Shown here one piece after another: positions 32,026 through 44,250 of a stretch of 64,000 bases of DNA. Source of the stretch: Sporobolomyces roseus (lineage: Eukaryota > Basidiomycota > Microbotryomycetes > Sporidiobolales > Sporidiobolaceae). The notes below the pieces were generated by a model that saw nothing but the letters and a program-made list of their open reading frames with translations, had not been told where the DNA came from and did no database searches. The DNA is taken from assembly GCA_016617785.1 (NCBI GenBank), contig JADILM010000008.1, positions 372,001 through 436,000 of the forward strand, in the 5' to 3' direction. Position 1 is the stretch's first letter. The number at the start of each line of letters is the position of its first letter. The position numbers and the translations under genes were made by a program.

Positions 32026-34360
32026 ATGAGTGAATACCAATCTCATGCATCTATCATGGCGTGAGTCCTCGCTCTTCTCCAGCTCTTGATCCGGAAGTTG
32101 TTAACTCAATCATGGAGCCTCTCACTTCTCTTCCTCTGCAGTGAATCGTATCACACTGATGTAGATACTAGCAACATAGGTATGGCTATGACTAGAGATC
32201 GTGAGCTGATCCTCCTCGCTTTCTTTCGAGTCGCAACAAGAACTGAATCCAACTTTACCTCTTACTCTCTCTCTCAAAGCTTTCTCGGCTGGTCGCGTCG
32301 ATGATCCGTTGGAAGATTGGGCACCTCCTGCTCCACCTCTCGAACGTCTCCCTCCTTCTCAAGCCGAATCCTACCTCCCCTCCGCTGGATCGCTTTCGAT
32401 TTTCGGAAAAGGTCACTACAAACCTACCTCGAAACCCCTCAACCTCCCTCTCTCGCCTCTCCAAGAGTCTATGAGCTACTCCCTCGCACGCTTGCTCTCC
32501 CTCCCTCGTTTCGCCGCTTTCCTCAGTACTCCCCTAGGATTCAATCAGTTCAAAGCGTATCTCTCTGAACACGGAGATCCGACCCTCGTCACTCAACTAG
32601 AAATGTGGCACGATCTCAACGTCCTCAGCGCTCTCTCGTCTCAAGTAGCGTTTGCCGCAAAAGGAGTATCGGAAGTTTACGCAGATGAAGTTCAAAAATT
32701 GCCAAAGCAAGTTGGAAAAGATTTCGTTCATTCACTGAAAGATCTCGTTGAGGGAACGAGTCATGGTCTCGATGGACCGGCAAGGCATTTGCTCGACTCT
32801 CTCTATGCGAGTGAATTCGAGGTGAGCTTTCGAAGATCGTCTATTCCCGATTGGCAAGGTCGCTAACTCCCTTCTTTTCGACTCAGTCTTTCATGAAGTC
32901 TCGACTCTGCAAGTACACGACTACTCAACTTTCTCGCTACAACTTGTCGGTCGAAGATCGTACCGGAATTGGAGAAGCTTACGTGCTCGTCAATCCACGC
33001 TTGCAAGATCGCCCAATCGTCTTGGTCTCCCCAGGATTCGAGCTTCTCACGGTGAGCTCGAGTTCTGATCAGAAGCGTCTTTGAGCGTTGAGGCTTATCT
33101 CTACTCTCGGCTTTCACAGGGTTACAGGTCAAAACAAATCATCGGTCGCAACTGTCGCTTCTTGCAAGGCAAAGCTACCTCTCCCGAAGCCGTGAAAGCT
33201 ATCAAAGATGCTGTCGATACCGGTAGCGACATCACCCAGCTTGTCCTCAACTACACCTCCGAATGTCGTCCCTTCATGAACCTCCTTACAATGATCGCTC
33301 TTCGCGACGTCTCTGGTCAGCTTACCTACTTCATTGGAGGTCAGACTGACATAACAAGTGTCATCACTGGAGATGGTCTTCTCTCCCTCACTCGTACTGG
33401 AGACGACTTGCTCAACACGACTCAAAATGACTTCAGTCCAGGAGTTCGACTCGAGGCTCGTGAATCCGCTACCACTTCTCCTCAAACCACGTCTCCTGTC
33501 ATCACTATCCCTTCTCCTCCATCGACTCCTACTCCCGGACGAACGAGCTTCCATCCTCCTCCTACTCCCGAACCTCCCACGGTCGACAAAGTCAGTTCGT
33601 TTCCTCTTGTGCTTTCCGCGAACCCTGTGCTGACCTGTCCCGCCTTGTAATCTGCAGTTCAAAGCTTTCTGTCACAGATTGTTTTCAAAGAAACCGAAAC
33701 AACAAGCTGAATCGATCATGGACGAACCTCGCATTCCGCTTACTCTCCCTCCCAAGAAAGAACCGCAACCTCTCGAGGTGAGCTCAAACTCAATCTGGCT
33801 CCGCTGTCGACTGAACTGACTCTCCAAACTTCATAGACGATTGCTGGAGAGTATGCATCGACCTACTCGAAACTCCTCGTCGTCAAGCGCGAAACTCGAG
33901 AGATCCTCTTCGCAACCAGTGGCTTCCTTCGCTTCGTTGGATTGCCCGGCAAGAGTCGTCAAGACGTCAACGCTTCACCTCTAGTCCACCTCGATTTCCT
34001 CAACCTCATCATCTCTCCCCAATCCGACAATCCTCAAGCGAACAAGGAAGTGCAGTTCCAGGTTAAGAAAGCTCTCGAAGAAGGCTTGCAAAGCAGCTTG
34101 CTAGTTTCTATTCGCTACAAAGAAGCGTGAGTACTGAGTCCCACTCCGGCTTCATCGACGAAACGCGACTGACGATGGATCTGCGCGAGAAAATGTAGTC
34201 GTTCGAGCCAATTCTTCCCTCCGCCTGTCAGCGGTCGCCTCTACATCTCTCCTCTCGTTGACTTGTTTGGCGAGTCGGCAGCTTCAGCAGTCGTGTACGT
34301 TTCGCCCTTTCTCACCTTGGAGATCCCATAGCTGATGCATCGTCTCGTAGTTTCGCTTGA
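32026..34360 (+). CDS. RGS-LOV-PAS blue-light photoreceptor 2 (tandem paralogue)
   Basis: The start is MSEYQSHASIM. Exons 1 and 2 (32026-32060 and 32142-32179) are short, then a long exon from 32280. The RGS domain is SYSLARLLSLPRFAAFLSTPLG ... FKAYLSEHG ... ARHLLDSLYASEFESFMKSRL. The LOV domain has GRNCRFLQG, LVLNYTSECRPFMNLL and YFIGGQTDIT, so the photoactive Cys and flavin contacts are present. Next comes a Pro/Ser/Thr-rich linker, then FKAFCHRLFSKKPKQQ, a short amphipathic helix with a basic cluster like the membrane-binding helix of BcLOV4. The last part is a second PAS-like domain (YSKLLVVKRETREILFATSGFLRFVGLPG) ending AVVFA. The final split exon matches that of paralogue 1 in position and phase, so the pair arose by tandem duplication. 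Confidence 0.88.
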
Positions 34361-34533
34361 TTCTTCGTTTTTTCGATTCAATCGCTTGATCGGTAGCAGT
34401 GATATTCCCTTTGATTTGCTGAATGTAATGCCTTCCCAAACAAGCTTAAGTGAGCGAGGGCTCGCGGAGAGATTGGGAAAGCGAGGATTATTGACATTCG
34501 ACAGCAAAAACAACACAGGTAAAAACAACAGAA

Positions 34534-37500
34534 TCACTCGTCTTCTTCACTATCCTCGATGAATTCACTGCGCGAACAAGTACAGAGTCAGTCAAGACCC
34601 TCAAGCTGATCGAGGAAGGAAGTGAGCTTACGTAGACTTGATAAGGTTGTTTGCCCGACCTCTGCGTTTCCTTCCCGGAGCTCGGACTGGTGCGTCTTCA
34701 TCATCCGGATCATGCTGTTCGTCTTCATCCATAGGTCGAGCTTCGCCCTTTGCCTTCTTAGGTTTCTTCTCCTGTAAAAGTGAGAAGAGTCAGCTTGAAT
34801 CGAAAACGGGAAAGAGAGTGCGAGAGTGGCAACTCACCTTTTTAGCCTTCTTCTTCTTAGCAGGTTTCTCAGCACCATCCTCATCGGTCGAACTAGCTTC
34901 CGCTTCCTCCCCACCCTTGAGTTTAGTAGCTTTCCTCTTCTTTCCTCCTCCCGTTCCCTTCTTCTTCTTCTCTCCCTCATCATCACTATCAACGAATTCC
35001 TTCGACATGGCAGCCCACATAGCACTTGTCTCCTCCCTCATCTTCTTCCTTTGTTCCGCCAACGCCTCGTTCTGTCGCTGTCTCTCTGCTTCCTTCTTCG
35101 CTTCCTCGGCGAGTTGTCGATTCCTAGCTTCTTCTCGTGCTTGTCGAGCTTGGTTAATCTTACCAGCTTCGGTCTCTTCGTAGGCGAGTTGTTGTTCGAG
35201 AATCGATTGGAATCGACCTTGAAGCGAACGACCGTAACCAGATCGCAATCGAGGGAAATCTTTCTGATAGGGCGTTTGAGCAGTCTTGTTCTCACTGAGC
35301 TCGTGGAAGAGTCTGTACGACATCGCCTCTCTCGTATCAGTCAGGTTCGATAAGGATGCAAGAGAAACGAGAACGTACGATTGGGAAGATTCGAGGTATT
35401 CGAGTCCTTTTCGAAGTTGTACCGAGGTTCGAGTTTCGTTTGACTTTCCATACAAGACTTCGATAGCTTTCTGTTTGAGTACTGCCATGTTGAAGATGTT
35501 TGAGAGATCGGTAGGGTAGAGATCGGTAGCCTGTGAGAGCGAGTCGAGGTTAGTTTCGCATTCTCACTTCGAAAAAGCCAAACAGATCTCACTTGTTGAC
35601 CAACGTGAATCGCTTTCTCGAGATCGACGAAGCTTGACTCCTTCAGTGCCTTAAAGTACCATGCTCGAGCGAGATACCAAAGAACTGTCGAACTCTTGTC
35701 CTCGAGGTATCGTTTCGAAGCGGTAGTGTACTGTGCGAGTTTGATGCACAAGATCAGTCATCGAGAGTGGAGAGATCTTCAGAACAAATTCGACGTACAT
35801 TCTCAGCAGCTCGTTCGAACTCGTCTCTCGCGATGTGACAGTGTCCGATGTTGATGTAAACCGAGGATTCGTTGATCGATTCCTTGACTTTCGTAAGAAT
35901 GATGAGAGCGTCTCTTGCGTTCCTTTGTCGACTTTGAGCATCTGTGATTGCCGTTGAAGAGGAGGAAGACCCGTTTACTGCTGTAGTCGAGGATCCATCG
36001 TTGCTGTTTCCTAACGCTCCCTCTGCCAATCCGATAGCTAGACCTTGAGCGGCGATAGCACACATCGGATCGAGTTGTAGCGCCTTGTCGAAGAACTCGG
36101 CACTCCTGACATATCTCGCTTGACGTTCCCTAACGGCTTCTTTCGTATCTTGTTTGTTCTCCCTCGCTTCCAAATAACTAATGATTCCACTCGCGCAGAG
36201 AGCGTACAGGTCGTGTCGAGAGACTTCTTTGAGAGTCGAACGGGCGAAATCTCGTGCTTGTCGGTGTTGGAACGTTTCGAAGAGGAAATAGGTGTAGAGC
36301 GCTCGAAGTTCGGGAGAGTGAGGTTGAGACGTCAACGCTTCCTTGAGGTGAACGTGAGCGCGATCCCACGAGGCTTGATCCTTCTTCCCTGCACCGGAGA
36401 GCTCGAGTAGAGCTAATCTCGCTTTCGCTGCGAGCCGAGAACAAGAACTCATCAGTTACTGGTCGAACTAGAGATGAGAAGACACTGTCACTCACCATCG
36501 ACGAATTCAGGATGACCTCTCAAGACGTTCTCCCATCCTTCCCTCGCCTTCTCCTTCATCCCCAACTTCTCGTAACAACACGCCAAATTGAACGTGACCA
36601 TCGTCAAAACCGCATCCGTCTCTCCACCATCCAACTCTCCACCCTTTTCCCCAAACTCTTTCCCAACAGTTTCAAACGCCAATTCGAAGTGACCCATACT
36701 AGCTTCATAACTCTTCTTGTTGAACAACAAGACTCCGACATTATTCCTAACCCTCGCATCGACCATCCTTTCCGCCTTCTCCAACTCGCCTTGATAAGCT
36801 TCATCATCCATGTCGTCCAAGTTTGATAAACTGTCGAGTTGTTGTTCGACCTGAATCCTTCGTGCTTCTTGCCAAGCTTTCAAACTCCTCTCAACTCCAA
36901 CTTCATCACTCCACAACCTCGCCATTTCGACAAACATCTCTCGATCATTCGCCAATTGTCTAATCCTCTCACTTTTCGCAATCTCTTTCTTTGCCTCTCC
37001 ATCCTCTTCTCCTCCTCCTTTTCCTTGCGCAAAGATTCGTAAAACTTGTTCGTAAGACTCTTTTGCGGCTTTACGAGATTGTGCCGAGTCGGAGACAGAG
37101 TGGAAAGTGAATGCGAGGTGAGTATGGATTGATGCGAGCGAGACGAGAGCTTCGACAGTTTGAGGATGTTTTCGTAACAAGGTTTCGAAAGCGTTGATAG
37201 CAGCTGGGAATTGTTCTACATCCATCCCAAACACACTCGTCATCAGTTCTTCCCATCCCAACTCGAGTGAAAGAGAAGAAGACGTTTACCAGTTCGAATG
37301 AAACAACCACCAACTCCTAAATGAGCAATCACCATATCCGGGTTCGCTTCCACCGCCCTCTGATACTCGGTCAATGCATCCCCAGTATTGTAACCACTAG
37401 GATCCGCGTCCAAAGCCCTCGCCAAATTGAAATGACTCTCTGCGATCAATAACCTCGTCTCACTAAATTGTAAACTCCTCTCAAATAGTTTCATCGCCTA

Positions 37501-39016
37501 CTCTCAACACTTCCTCATCAGCATTCTCCTTCGTGCAACTTGAAATGGGAGAAGAGGAGAGATAGACGTACTTGTTGAATACCTTGACCTTGAGCATTTT
37601 GAATTAATAAATGATTCCCTAAAGGACCCATACAAGCCGCAAGAGTATTATCTCTCTTGAAAGCTTGTTGTACCAATCCAATTCCCAATTCGTAAGCTTT
37701 CAACCTCATCTTGTTGCCACCCTTCAACAAAGGATCCCTCGAACGATTCAAATGCAATAATCCCAACAATGTTTGAGCTGAGGTTGATTGAGTTGGGTTC
37801 TATGTACGTTTTTCACAAAACTTCGCTTATCAGGACTTTTGGATCAAAAAAGAGAGTGATAAGAGAGGAAGGAGAGAACGAACGATAGAGATTGAGCGTT
37901 CCCAAGCTTTACGAGCTTTTTCACGATCCCCTAAAAACCAGAAACATAATCCAATACCTACTCTTGGGTCGGGAAGGAAAGTTGGTTCGAGTACTAGGAT
38001 TTGTTGATAGATTTTCAAGGCGGGTCGGAATGAAAGTTTCGAGAAGAGGATACGAGCCTACATTTTTTCACTCTCACCAAAAGGTCAGTATCAGGATTTA
38101 AAAGGGAGAGAGGGTAAATGGGAATGAGAAAAGGAGAGACGTACACGACCAGTGAGAGCCATGAGGTGAGTTGGTTCGTCGAGTAAGATTTGTTCGAATA
38201 ATCGATTCGCTTCTTCTAATTTACCTCTAGCCATGGCCAATGCAGCTGTATGCACGATCGATGTCGAAAGGTTATTAGTACAGTTTCTAGAGGGACAGTG
38301 AGTGTAAGGGAGAGAGATCGAAAAGCGCATTACCTCTCAAATCCCTCTCTACTTTATTCCCTCTTTGCAACCCTTGAACCCTATCCAAATCTTTCTCGAC
38401 CCTATACCAATAATCTTCTTTCGTCATTACTTTGTCCCTCCTATCTTCCCGCTTCAATCCAGGGTAGACTTCCTGAGCGTGTGAACTCTCTGGATGATGA
38501 GGATCTTTCGGGAGTGCGAGAGGAGCGGTTCTTGGAGTTGAGAGACGGGTTTTCGGTGCTAAACGGGATAGGGAGAGGTGGTAAGATGCTTTGAGGAGGT
38601 ATAAGGGGGATTGTTCGAATGCTGGTGCGTAGGTACGAAGAGCTGAGAGGTGAAACGAGGGAGTCAGTTTTCAATGCGAAAGTGAAAAAGCAGGGACAGA
38701 GAAAGACTGTACCATCTAAGCCTTTATCAGCGTAATGTAATGCGGTAGCGTGCCTCCCTCTAGTCCAACACTCTTGAATGAACCTAGCCCACAAGTTTGG
38801 TTTCACTCTTTCTCTAGTCAACATGTTGACTACTTCATCTAATTGATCGATTGAATCTTGAATGGATTGGTGAGGTGAGAACATCTCTGCCAAGTCGAGT
38901 TCGATGATCTCTCCAGAGTGAGAGAGGGGTACTTCGAGAGAGGAAGGATTCGTTGAAGGTGGAGGAGGAGGAAGGGGAGCTGCTCCATTATCAACTGGAG
39001 GAGCGGTCGTATCCAT
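34534..39016 (-). CDS. CTR9: RNA polymerase II-associated Paf1 complex subunit CTR9
   Basis: TPR scaffold of the Paf1 complex (transcription elongation, H2B ubiquitination, H3K4 methylation). About a dozen exons, roughly 1,200 residues. It starts MDTTAPPVDNGAAPLPPPP. The CTR9 N-terminal block follows (EIIELDLAEMFSPHQSIQDSIDQLDEVVNML, then RGRHATALHYADKGL). A long array of TPR helices runs from about 38330 to 35760 (for example DPRVGIGLCFWFLGDREKARKAWERS and AHLGVGGCFIRTGK). A basic Lys/Arg/Ala coiled coil (35110-34830) follows, then a KKKAKK-type segment. The last small exon encodes EFIEDSEEDE, an acidic end typical of Paf1 complex proteins, with stop at 34534. It is head to head with CCT7 across 106 bases. 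Confidence 0.93.
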
Positions 39017-39122
39017 CCTGATTGATTGAATGTAGGGCAGTCAGTGGATAGAGAGTAGGAGAGGAGTGTTTCGTGTTCCTTTCTTTGGCTTGCTCTCTTC
39101 TCATCAAGTCGATTCACTAACA
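39017..39122. promoter_or_regulatory. Short divergent promoter CTR9 / CCT7
   Basis: 106 bases lie between the start codons of two constitutive genes. A T/C-rich stretch precedes the CCT7 ATG. No specific motif was recognised. Confidence 0.5.
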
Positions 39123-41311
39123 ATGGCTGGACGAATGCCAATGATGGGCGTGAGTTATACTTCCCACTCTCTAGATCACTATGAAGCTAATCCCATTCGA
39201 ATCAACCAGAACCCTACTGTAGTTGTCCTCCGAGAAGGAACTGACACTTCCCAAGGTAAAACCTTACTCTCTCTCGCTCTCTAGACTACTACAACTCACC
39301 CAGTAATGACTATATAGGTACTCCTCAATTATTAAGTAACATAGCAGCATGCATGTCGATCGCACAAACTGTCGCTTCAACTCTCGGTCCTCGAGGAATG
39401 GACAAACTCATCGTCGACTCTTCGGGACGTGCTACCATCTCGAACGATGGAGCAACCATTCTCAAATTGTTGGACGTCGTTCATCCCGCCGCGAAATCAC
39501 TCGTAGATATCGCGAGAGCTCAAGATGCAGAAGTTGGAGATGGTACTACTTCAGTCACTCTGTTGGCCGCAGAATTCTTGAGGGAAGCGAAACAATTCAT
39601 CGAGGATGGTGTGAGTCCTCATGTCATCATCAAGAGTTATAGGATCGCAGCGAGATTAGTGAGTTTCCAAACTACACTTCTCTTTCTTCCTCTCTCTCTC
39701 TCTCTCTCCAACTAATCCCTCATTCTTTTCTATTAGGCCATCGCACGAGTCAAGGAACTTGCAGTCACTGTCAAACGAGAGAATGAAGAGTGCGTCTCTG
39801 TCCTTCTCTCTCACTTGATTCCATTCTAACCCTCTCTTCAATGAAATCTAGGGATTTCCGATCCCTCCTCCTCAAGTGCGCCTCAACCTCGATGTCATCA
39901 AAACTCATTCACTCCTCGAAACCTTTCTTCTCCCAAATGGTCGTCGACGCCGTTCTCACTCTCGACCAACAATCCCTAGATGCGTCCATGATCGGAATCA
40001 AGAAAGTACCAGGAGGTGGAATGGAAGAATCCCTCTTAGTGAAAGGAGTCGCGTTCAAGAAAACTTTCTCATACGCCGGATTCGAACAGCAACCTAAGAA
40101 GATTGAGAATCCTAAAGTACTTTGTTTGAACGTCGAGTTGGAATTGAAAGCCGAGAGGGATAATGCAGAGGTTAGGATCGAACAAGTTTCCGTATGTTTC
40201 TATCTCTCTCACTGCCTTTATCTACTCTGTCGTAACGGGAGAGCTGATAAGAAATAGGGAGAACGCGCAGGATTATCAAGCGATAGTAGACGCAGAATGG
40301 TCCATCATTTACCGCAAGCTCGAATTAATCGCTAAATCCGGAGCACAAGTCGTTCTCTCCCGTCTCCCGATCGGTGACCTCGCAACTCAATATTTCGCAG
40401 ATCGACAAATCTTCTGTGCGGGTCGGGTCGCATCCGATGATCTTCGTCGAGTCGTTTCAGCAGTTGGAGGATCCGTTCAATCTACTTGTTCAGATATCAG
40501 GGACGAACATTTGGGAACTTGCGAGTTGTTCGAGGAACGACAGATTGGTGCGGAAAGGTTCAACTTGTTTGAAGGGTGCTCGAAAGCGAAAACTTGTACC
40601 ATGGTTTTGAGGGGTGGAGCGGATCAATTCATTTCGGAAGTCGAGAGGTCGTTGAATGATGCGGTTCAAGTCGTTCGAAGGGCGGTAAAGAACGGTACTG
40701 TCGTCGCTGGTGGAGGTGCTATGGAGGTACGTAGACTTCAAAAACTCTACCGATTCTCTCCTCTCGAAGCTGTACTGAACTGAATGAGTAACCTCGTCAA
40801 TAGATGGAGATATCTTCCTACCTTCGTTCGCACGCTCGAACCTTACCCGGCAAATCTCAATTGATCATTTCAGCATTCTCGAAAGCTCTCGAAGTGATCC
40901 CTCGTACGATCTGCAACAATGCCGGACTCGATGCGACCGACGTCTTGAACAAACTTCGAATGCTTCACGCACGAGGCGAGACCTGGGCGGGAGTATCGGT
41001 AGATGATGACAGTGGGAACTTGGGAGATGATGGGAAATGGGGAGAAGGAGTGAGGAATAATTTGGAGGCGTTCGTTTGGGAACCGGCGTTGGTCAAGGTT
41101 AATGCGCTTGAAGGAGCTACTGAGGCAGCTTGTATGGTACTGTCAGTCGATGAAACCGTTACGAACCCAAGTTCTCAAGTGAGTTCCTCTTCCATCTTTC
41201 CTCTCTCCCCGATTCTGTACTCACGCATGACTCCGTCGTTGAAAGCAACAACAAGGACCTCCTGGACGAGGTGGTATGGGAGGAGGACGCGGACGAGGAC
41301 GTGGAAGATAA
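39123..41311 (+). CDS. CCT7: Chaperonin TRiC/CCT subunit eta
   Basis: ATP-dependent cytosolic chaperonin subunit that folds actin, tubulin and other substrates. Eight or so exons, about 560 residues. The start is MAGRMPMMG, then [52 protein letters not shown], and [14 protein letters not shown], which is the ATP-binding and catalytic GDGTT motif. Then come [41 protein letters not shown] (eta-specific), [60 protein letters not shown] and [38 protein letters not shown]. The short last exon is Gln then Gly/Arg-rich, as in other CCT7 C-termini, which project into the folding chamber. The stop is TAA at 41309-41311. Confidence 0.95.
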
Positions 41312-42251
41312 ACGACTTTCTTTCTCTCTCTCTCTTTATCCTCTTTTTGTCGATTTCCCTCCTACCGACTTTGCAACCACCCTCGCATTCTTCTTCTTTT
41401 CTTTTCCACCTCCCTTTCTCCACCTACCCCCAAAATACCTCGAATTTTGCAGTCTCTTTCGATATAGTGCAAAACAAAGACGAATTCATAGATCTACTCG
41501 CCACGTACGCTTCGTTCTGCTGCTTGCAATCTCTCTTGCTACTTCGAGAGAGGTATACTCGCAGTAGGAAGCGCTAAGTAAAGCAAATTCGATTGAACTA
41601 GACTCAAAAGTGATCACTACGAAAATGAGTGAGAATATGATGAATCAAAAAGGGAGCAAACGAAAAACAAAAGAAAGAATAACGGAGGAGGCACGAGTAA
41701 GGGAGAAGATGTGAAAAACGACGAAAAGGGTAGGAGATCTATCGACAAAGGAGGGAGTCGAGCAGATGGGAGGAAGGAAGGAGGAGGAGAAGGGGAAGGG
41801 AGTGGTGAAGAGGAGCTTGAGTGTTCGGGAGAGATAGAGATGCGGGAGATGAAAGTGTTGGTCGAGGGAGCAGAGGAACGAAGGAGAGAGAGCGGGCGGG
41901 GCGGGGCGGGGCGAGGCGAGGGAAGGGAGGAAGAGTGAAGAAGTCGAACCAGCGATTTTCTCTGGTTTCTTCCTTTCGTCTCGTTCGCTCTTGGTCGTTT
42001 CGAAGGAGGGCCACGAGCGAGAGTATATCACGGGTGTGCGTGCAAGCGCGAGGAAGGGCGAGGGATGAGGATCGAGATGGAGGAATAGGGAAAGTGTCCG
42101 TTTAAGAAGTGTGCAACGTGGAAAGGTGAGAGGGTATCGTTGATGAAGAGGAAAGGGCGAAAGGAGAATTGTACAAGCAAGTGTCGAAGGACACGAACGA
42201 AAGAGATGAAAAAGTCGAAAAACACAATTTGGGTGTCGAAAGGAGTAGTTT
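41312..42251. other. Convergent intergenic region with polypyrimidine and GC-repeat tracts
   Basis: These 940 bases lie between tail-to-tail genes. The first 130 bases are almost pure C/T on the plus strand. From 41640 on, the strand is strongly A/G-rich (purine skew), which creates a long open frame on the minus strand (42340-41645) that looks like a composition artefact. A G-run repeat sits at 41894-41911. No homologue-bearing ORF was found. Confidence 0.45.
41894..41911 (+). repeat. G-quadruplex-type repeat
   Basis: The plus strand reads GGGCGGGGCGGGGCGGGG, four G-runs with single-base loops, followed by a degenerate GCGAGGCGAGG. This satisfies the usual rule for a very stable G-quadruplex. 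It lies in the convergent spacer downstream of CCT7. Confidence 0.7.
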
Positions 42252-43614
42252 CTAGTAGTATTGTCCACCGTTTCCTTGTCGACTCTGTGCTCTAGCTTGA
42301 GCAGCATAATCATAACCGATTCCTCCTCCTCCTCCTCCATTACTAGCCATCGTATTCATCCTTCCCAATTGAGCTTGTTGTTGAAGGGAAGAAGAGGATG
42401 AGGCGCCTCGTTGGAGAGATGGATAGTAGGTGGGTTGCTCGTGAGGGTATCCGACTGTAGAGGGCGAAGGGTTTAGTAAGGCATGGGGGAAGAGGAAGAG
42501 AAGACAAGCTCACGTTGAGGGGAGTGAGGAGCAGCTGAACCATAGTAAGGTTGTTGAACGTAACCTGGTCCAGCGTAAGGGATACTAGCTAGGTTGTGAC
42601 CACTGTAAGAATGCATGGATCGTCATCACTCTACTCGTTGGGGGAAAGAGTGAAGAGAGTAGCGAAGACTCACGATTCAGACATATTCATTCCATTCCCT
42701 CTCGTACTTCCCTTCGAATCACTCCTTGCCAAACTCTCGGCATACCCTCCTCCTCCTCCATACGCACCGCTCAACTGACTCTGACTCCTGTTGTGTTGTT
42801 GGTTCGAGTAACTAGGTACTTCGGGAACGAAATCGATAGGTTCCAATTTCGATTCGAACCTTTTACTCGGACTGAATTTCGTTTTCCTCACGATAGTCCA
42901 AATAGCTCCTACACCCGCGATACAAGATGCGACTACGATGATTGCGATGAGGGTACCATGAGGGAGTCCACCGGAGGAAGAAGAGGAATCTTTTTTCGAG
43001 TTGGCGGCACTTGCGGATGCGGACGAAGTGGAATCGGATAAAGTCGAGGAACCGGATGGAGTTACGACGATGATCGAGGTCGACTGACCAGGTGGAATTT
43101 GCGAGGCTGAACCGGTCGAACGAGGATTCGCGGCGATCGAGGAGGAAGGGGATGAAACGATTTGAGAAGCTGATGAAGCGGGAGGTTGAGGAGAAGAAGA
43201 ACTAGAAGTTGCTGGATCATTCGCGGCTCGAGTTTGTTGTTCTTCTTCTGAAGTTCCTGGTTGAGCTTGAGATGAAGAGGAGGAGGAAGTTGAAGGGGAA
43301 GTGAGAGCTTGAGTGAGGGAATCCAAAGGGGAATTATTGTTGGATGAAGGAGGAGGAGCAGCGGAGGACGCGACTGCTGGTGCCGCTGGATTAGAAGGTG
43401 AAGCGGCTTGACTCGTAACCCCTCCTCCAGGTGTACTGGCTTGACTAGTCGAGTCTCCATCACCGCCAACACCTCCTGCTTGTTGTCGCTTTCTCATGAT
43501 TTGCATAACTCCTCCTTTCTTCTCATGCCTACTAACTAGTCCGTGTTCTTGATGGGTGTTGGCGAGTACTAGACTAGTACATGACAGTACTAGCAATACT
43601 TGAAGCGTCTTCAT
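42252..43614 (-). CDS. Ser-rich single-pass membrane protein (Mid2-like architecture)
   Basis: The start MKTLQVLLVLSCTSLVLA is a clear signal peptide. The ectodomain (about 190 residues) is very rich in Ser, Ala, Pro and Gln and should be heavily O-mannosylated. One transmembrane helix follows (LIAIIVVASCIAGVGAIWTIV), then a cytoplasmic tail with basic residues right after the membrane and Tyr/Gly/Gln-rich sequence ending GGQYY at 42252. Three exons, about 420 residues. The layout is that of fungal cell-surface stress sensors of the Mid2/Wsc type or of generic 'SKG6-like' membrane proteins. No WSC cysteine domain is present, so it is not a true Wsc protein. Function as a sensor is an inference from layout alone. 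Confidence 0.75.
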
Positions 43615-44250
43615 GGATGTTTGAAGTGCGGGGTCGAGAAGAGAGGAAGGAAGGGAGAGGAGGAACTAGAAGGGACGGGGGAACGAGCGTGGGTGTTGCG
43701 AGTATTGGCTTGTGGTCTGAGTCGGGAGAGAGATTGATCCAGCAATCTATTCGATCTTGAAGGAGTAGAGTGTGGAGAGAATGGAGCGAGGTCTTCGAAG
43801 TTCGAAAAAAGTTGAACGAGGAACAAAAGTTTCGCGTCGTCACTAGTCTACTTTCTTTAATCCTCTACAGTACTGACGAGGGACGGGATAGATAGAGAGT
43901 AGTCACGGCGAACTGATTGATCGCTTCCATCGATAATTAGTTCTCTCATTCCTCGACCGACGCGGTGAATCTGAATCTGAATGAAGGTGTTTTTTTGCGA
44001 GGCCGTTGAGGCTATGTATTGGAATTACAACGAAATAATCAACACGAAACAAAATCGAGAAGTAAAAACCCGGAACGAGAAGAGAAAGAGATTGCGATAG
44101 AGAAGGGAAGAAGTAAAACCGGTTGACGATTCGCGAGTAAAGTGTTTCGTGGTTCCGTTAGAAGGGGTAGTGTTGTTACAGTGAATAGATCAAGCCGAGA
44201 AGGTTGCGAGAGTAGGTTGCGAAGGGACGAGAGAGGGAAGTTGGAGTTGA
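43615..44250. other. Long upstream region of the Ser-rich membrane protein
   Basis: These 636 bases sit between the surface-protein start and the EMG1 stop. They include a T-run (43989-43996) and purine-rich stretches. No ORF was supported. The promoter may be long, as is usual for cell-wall genes. Confidence 0.35.

Noticed and set aside
41645..42340. 231-residue open frame on the minus strand
   Set aside because: It lies in a purine-skewed spacer, has no family features and is rich in Pro/Ser/Phe as expected for a reverse-translated A/G tract; the surface-protein gene also overlaps its start.
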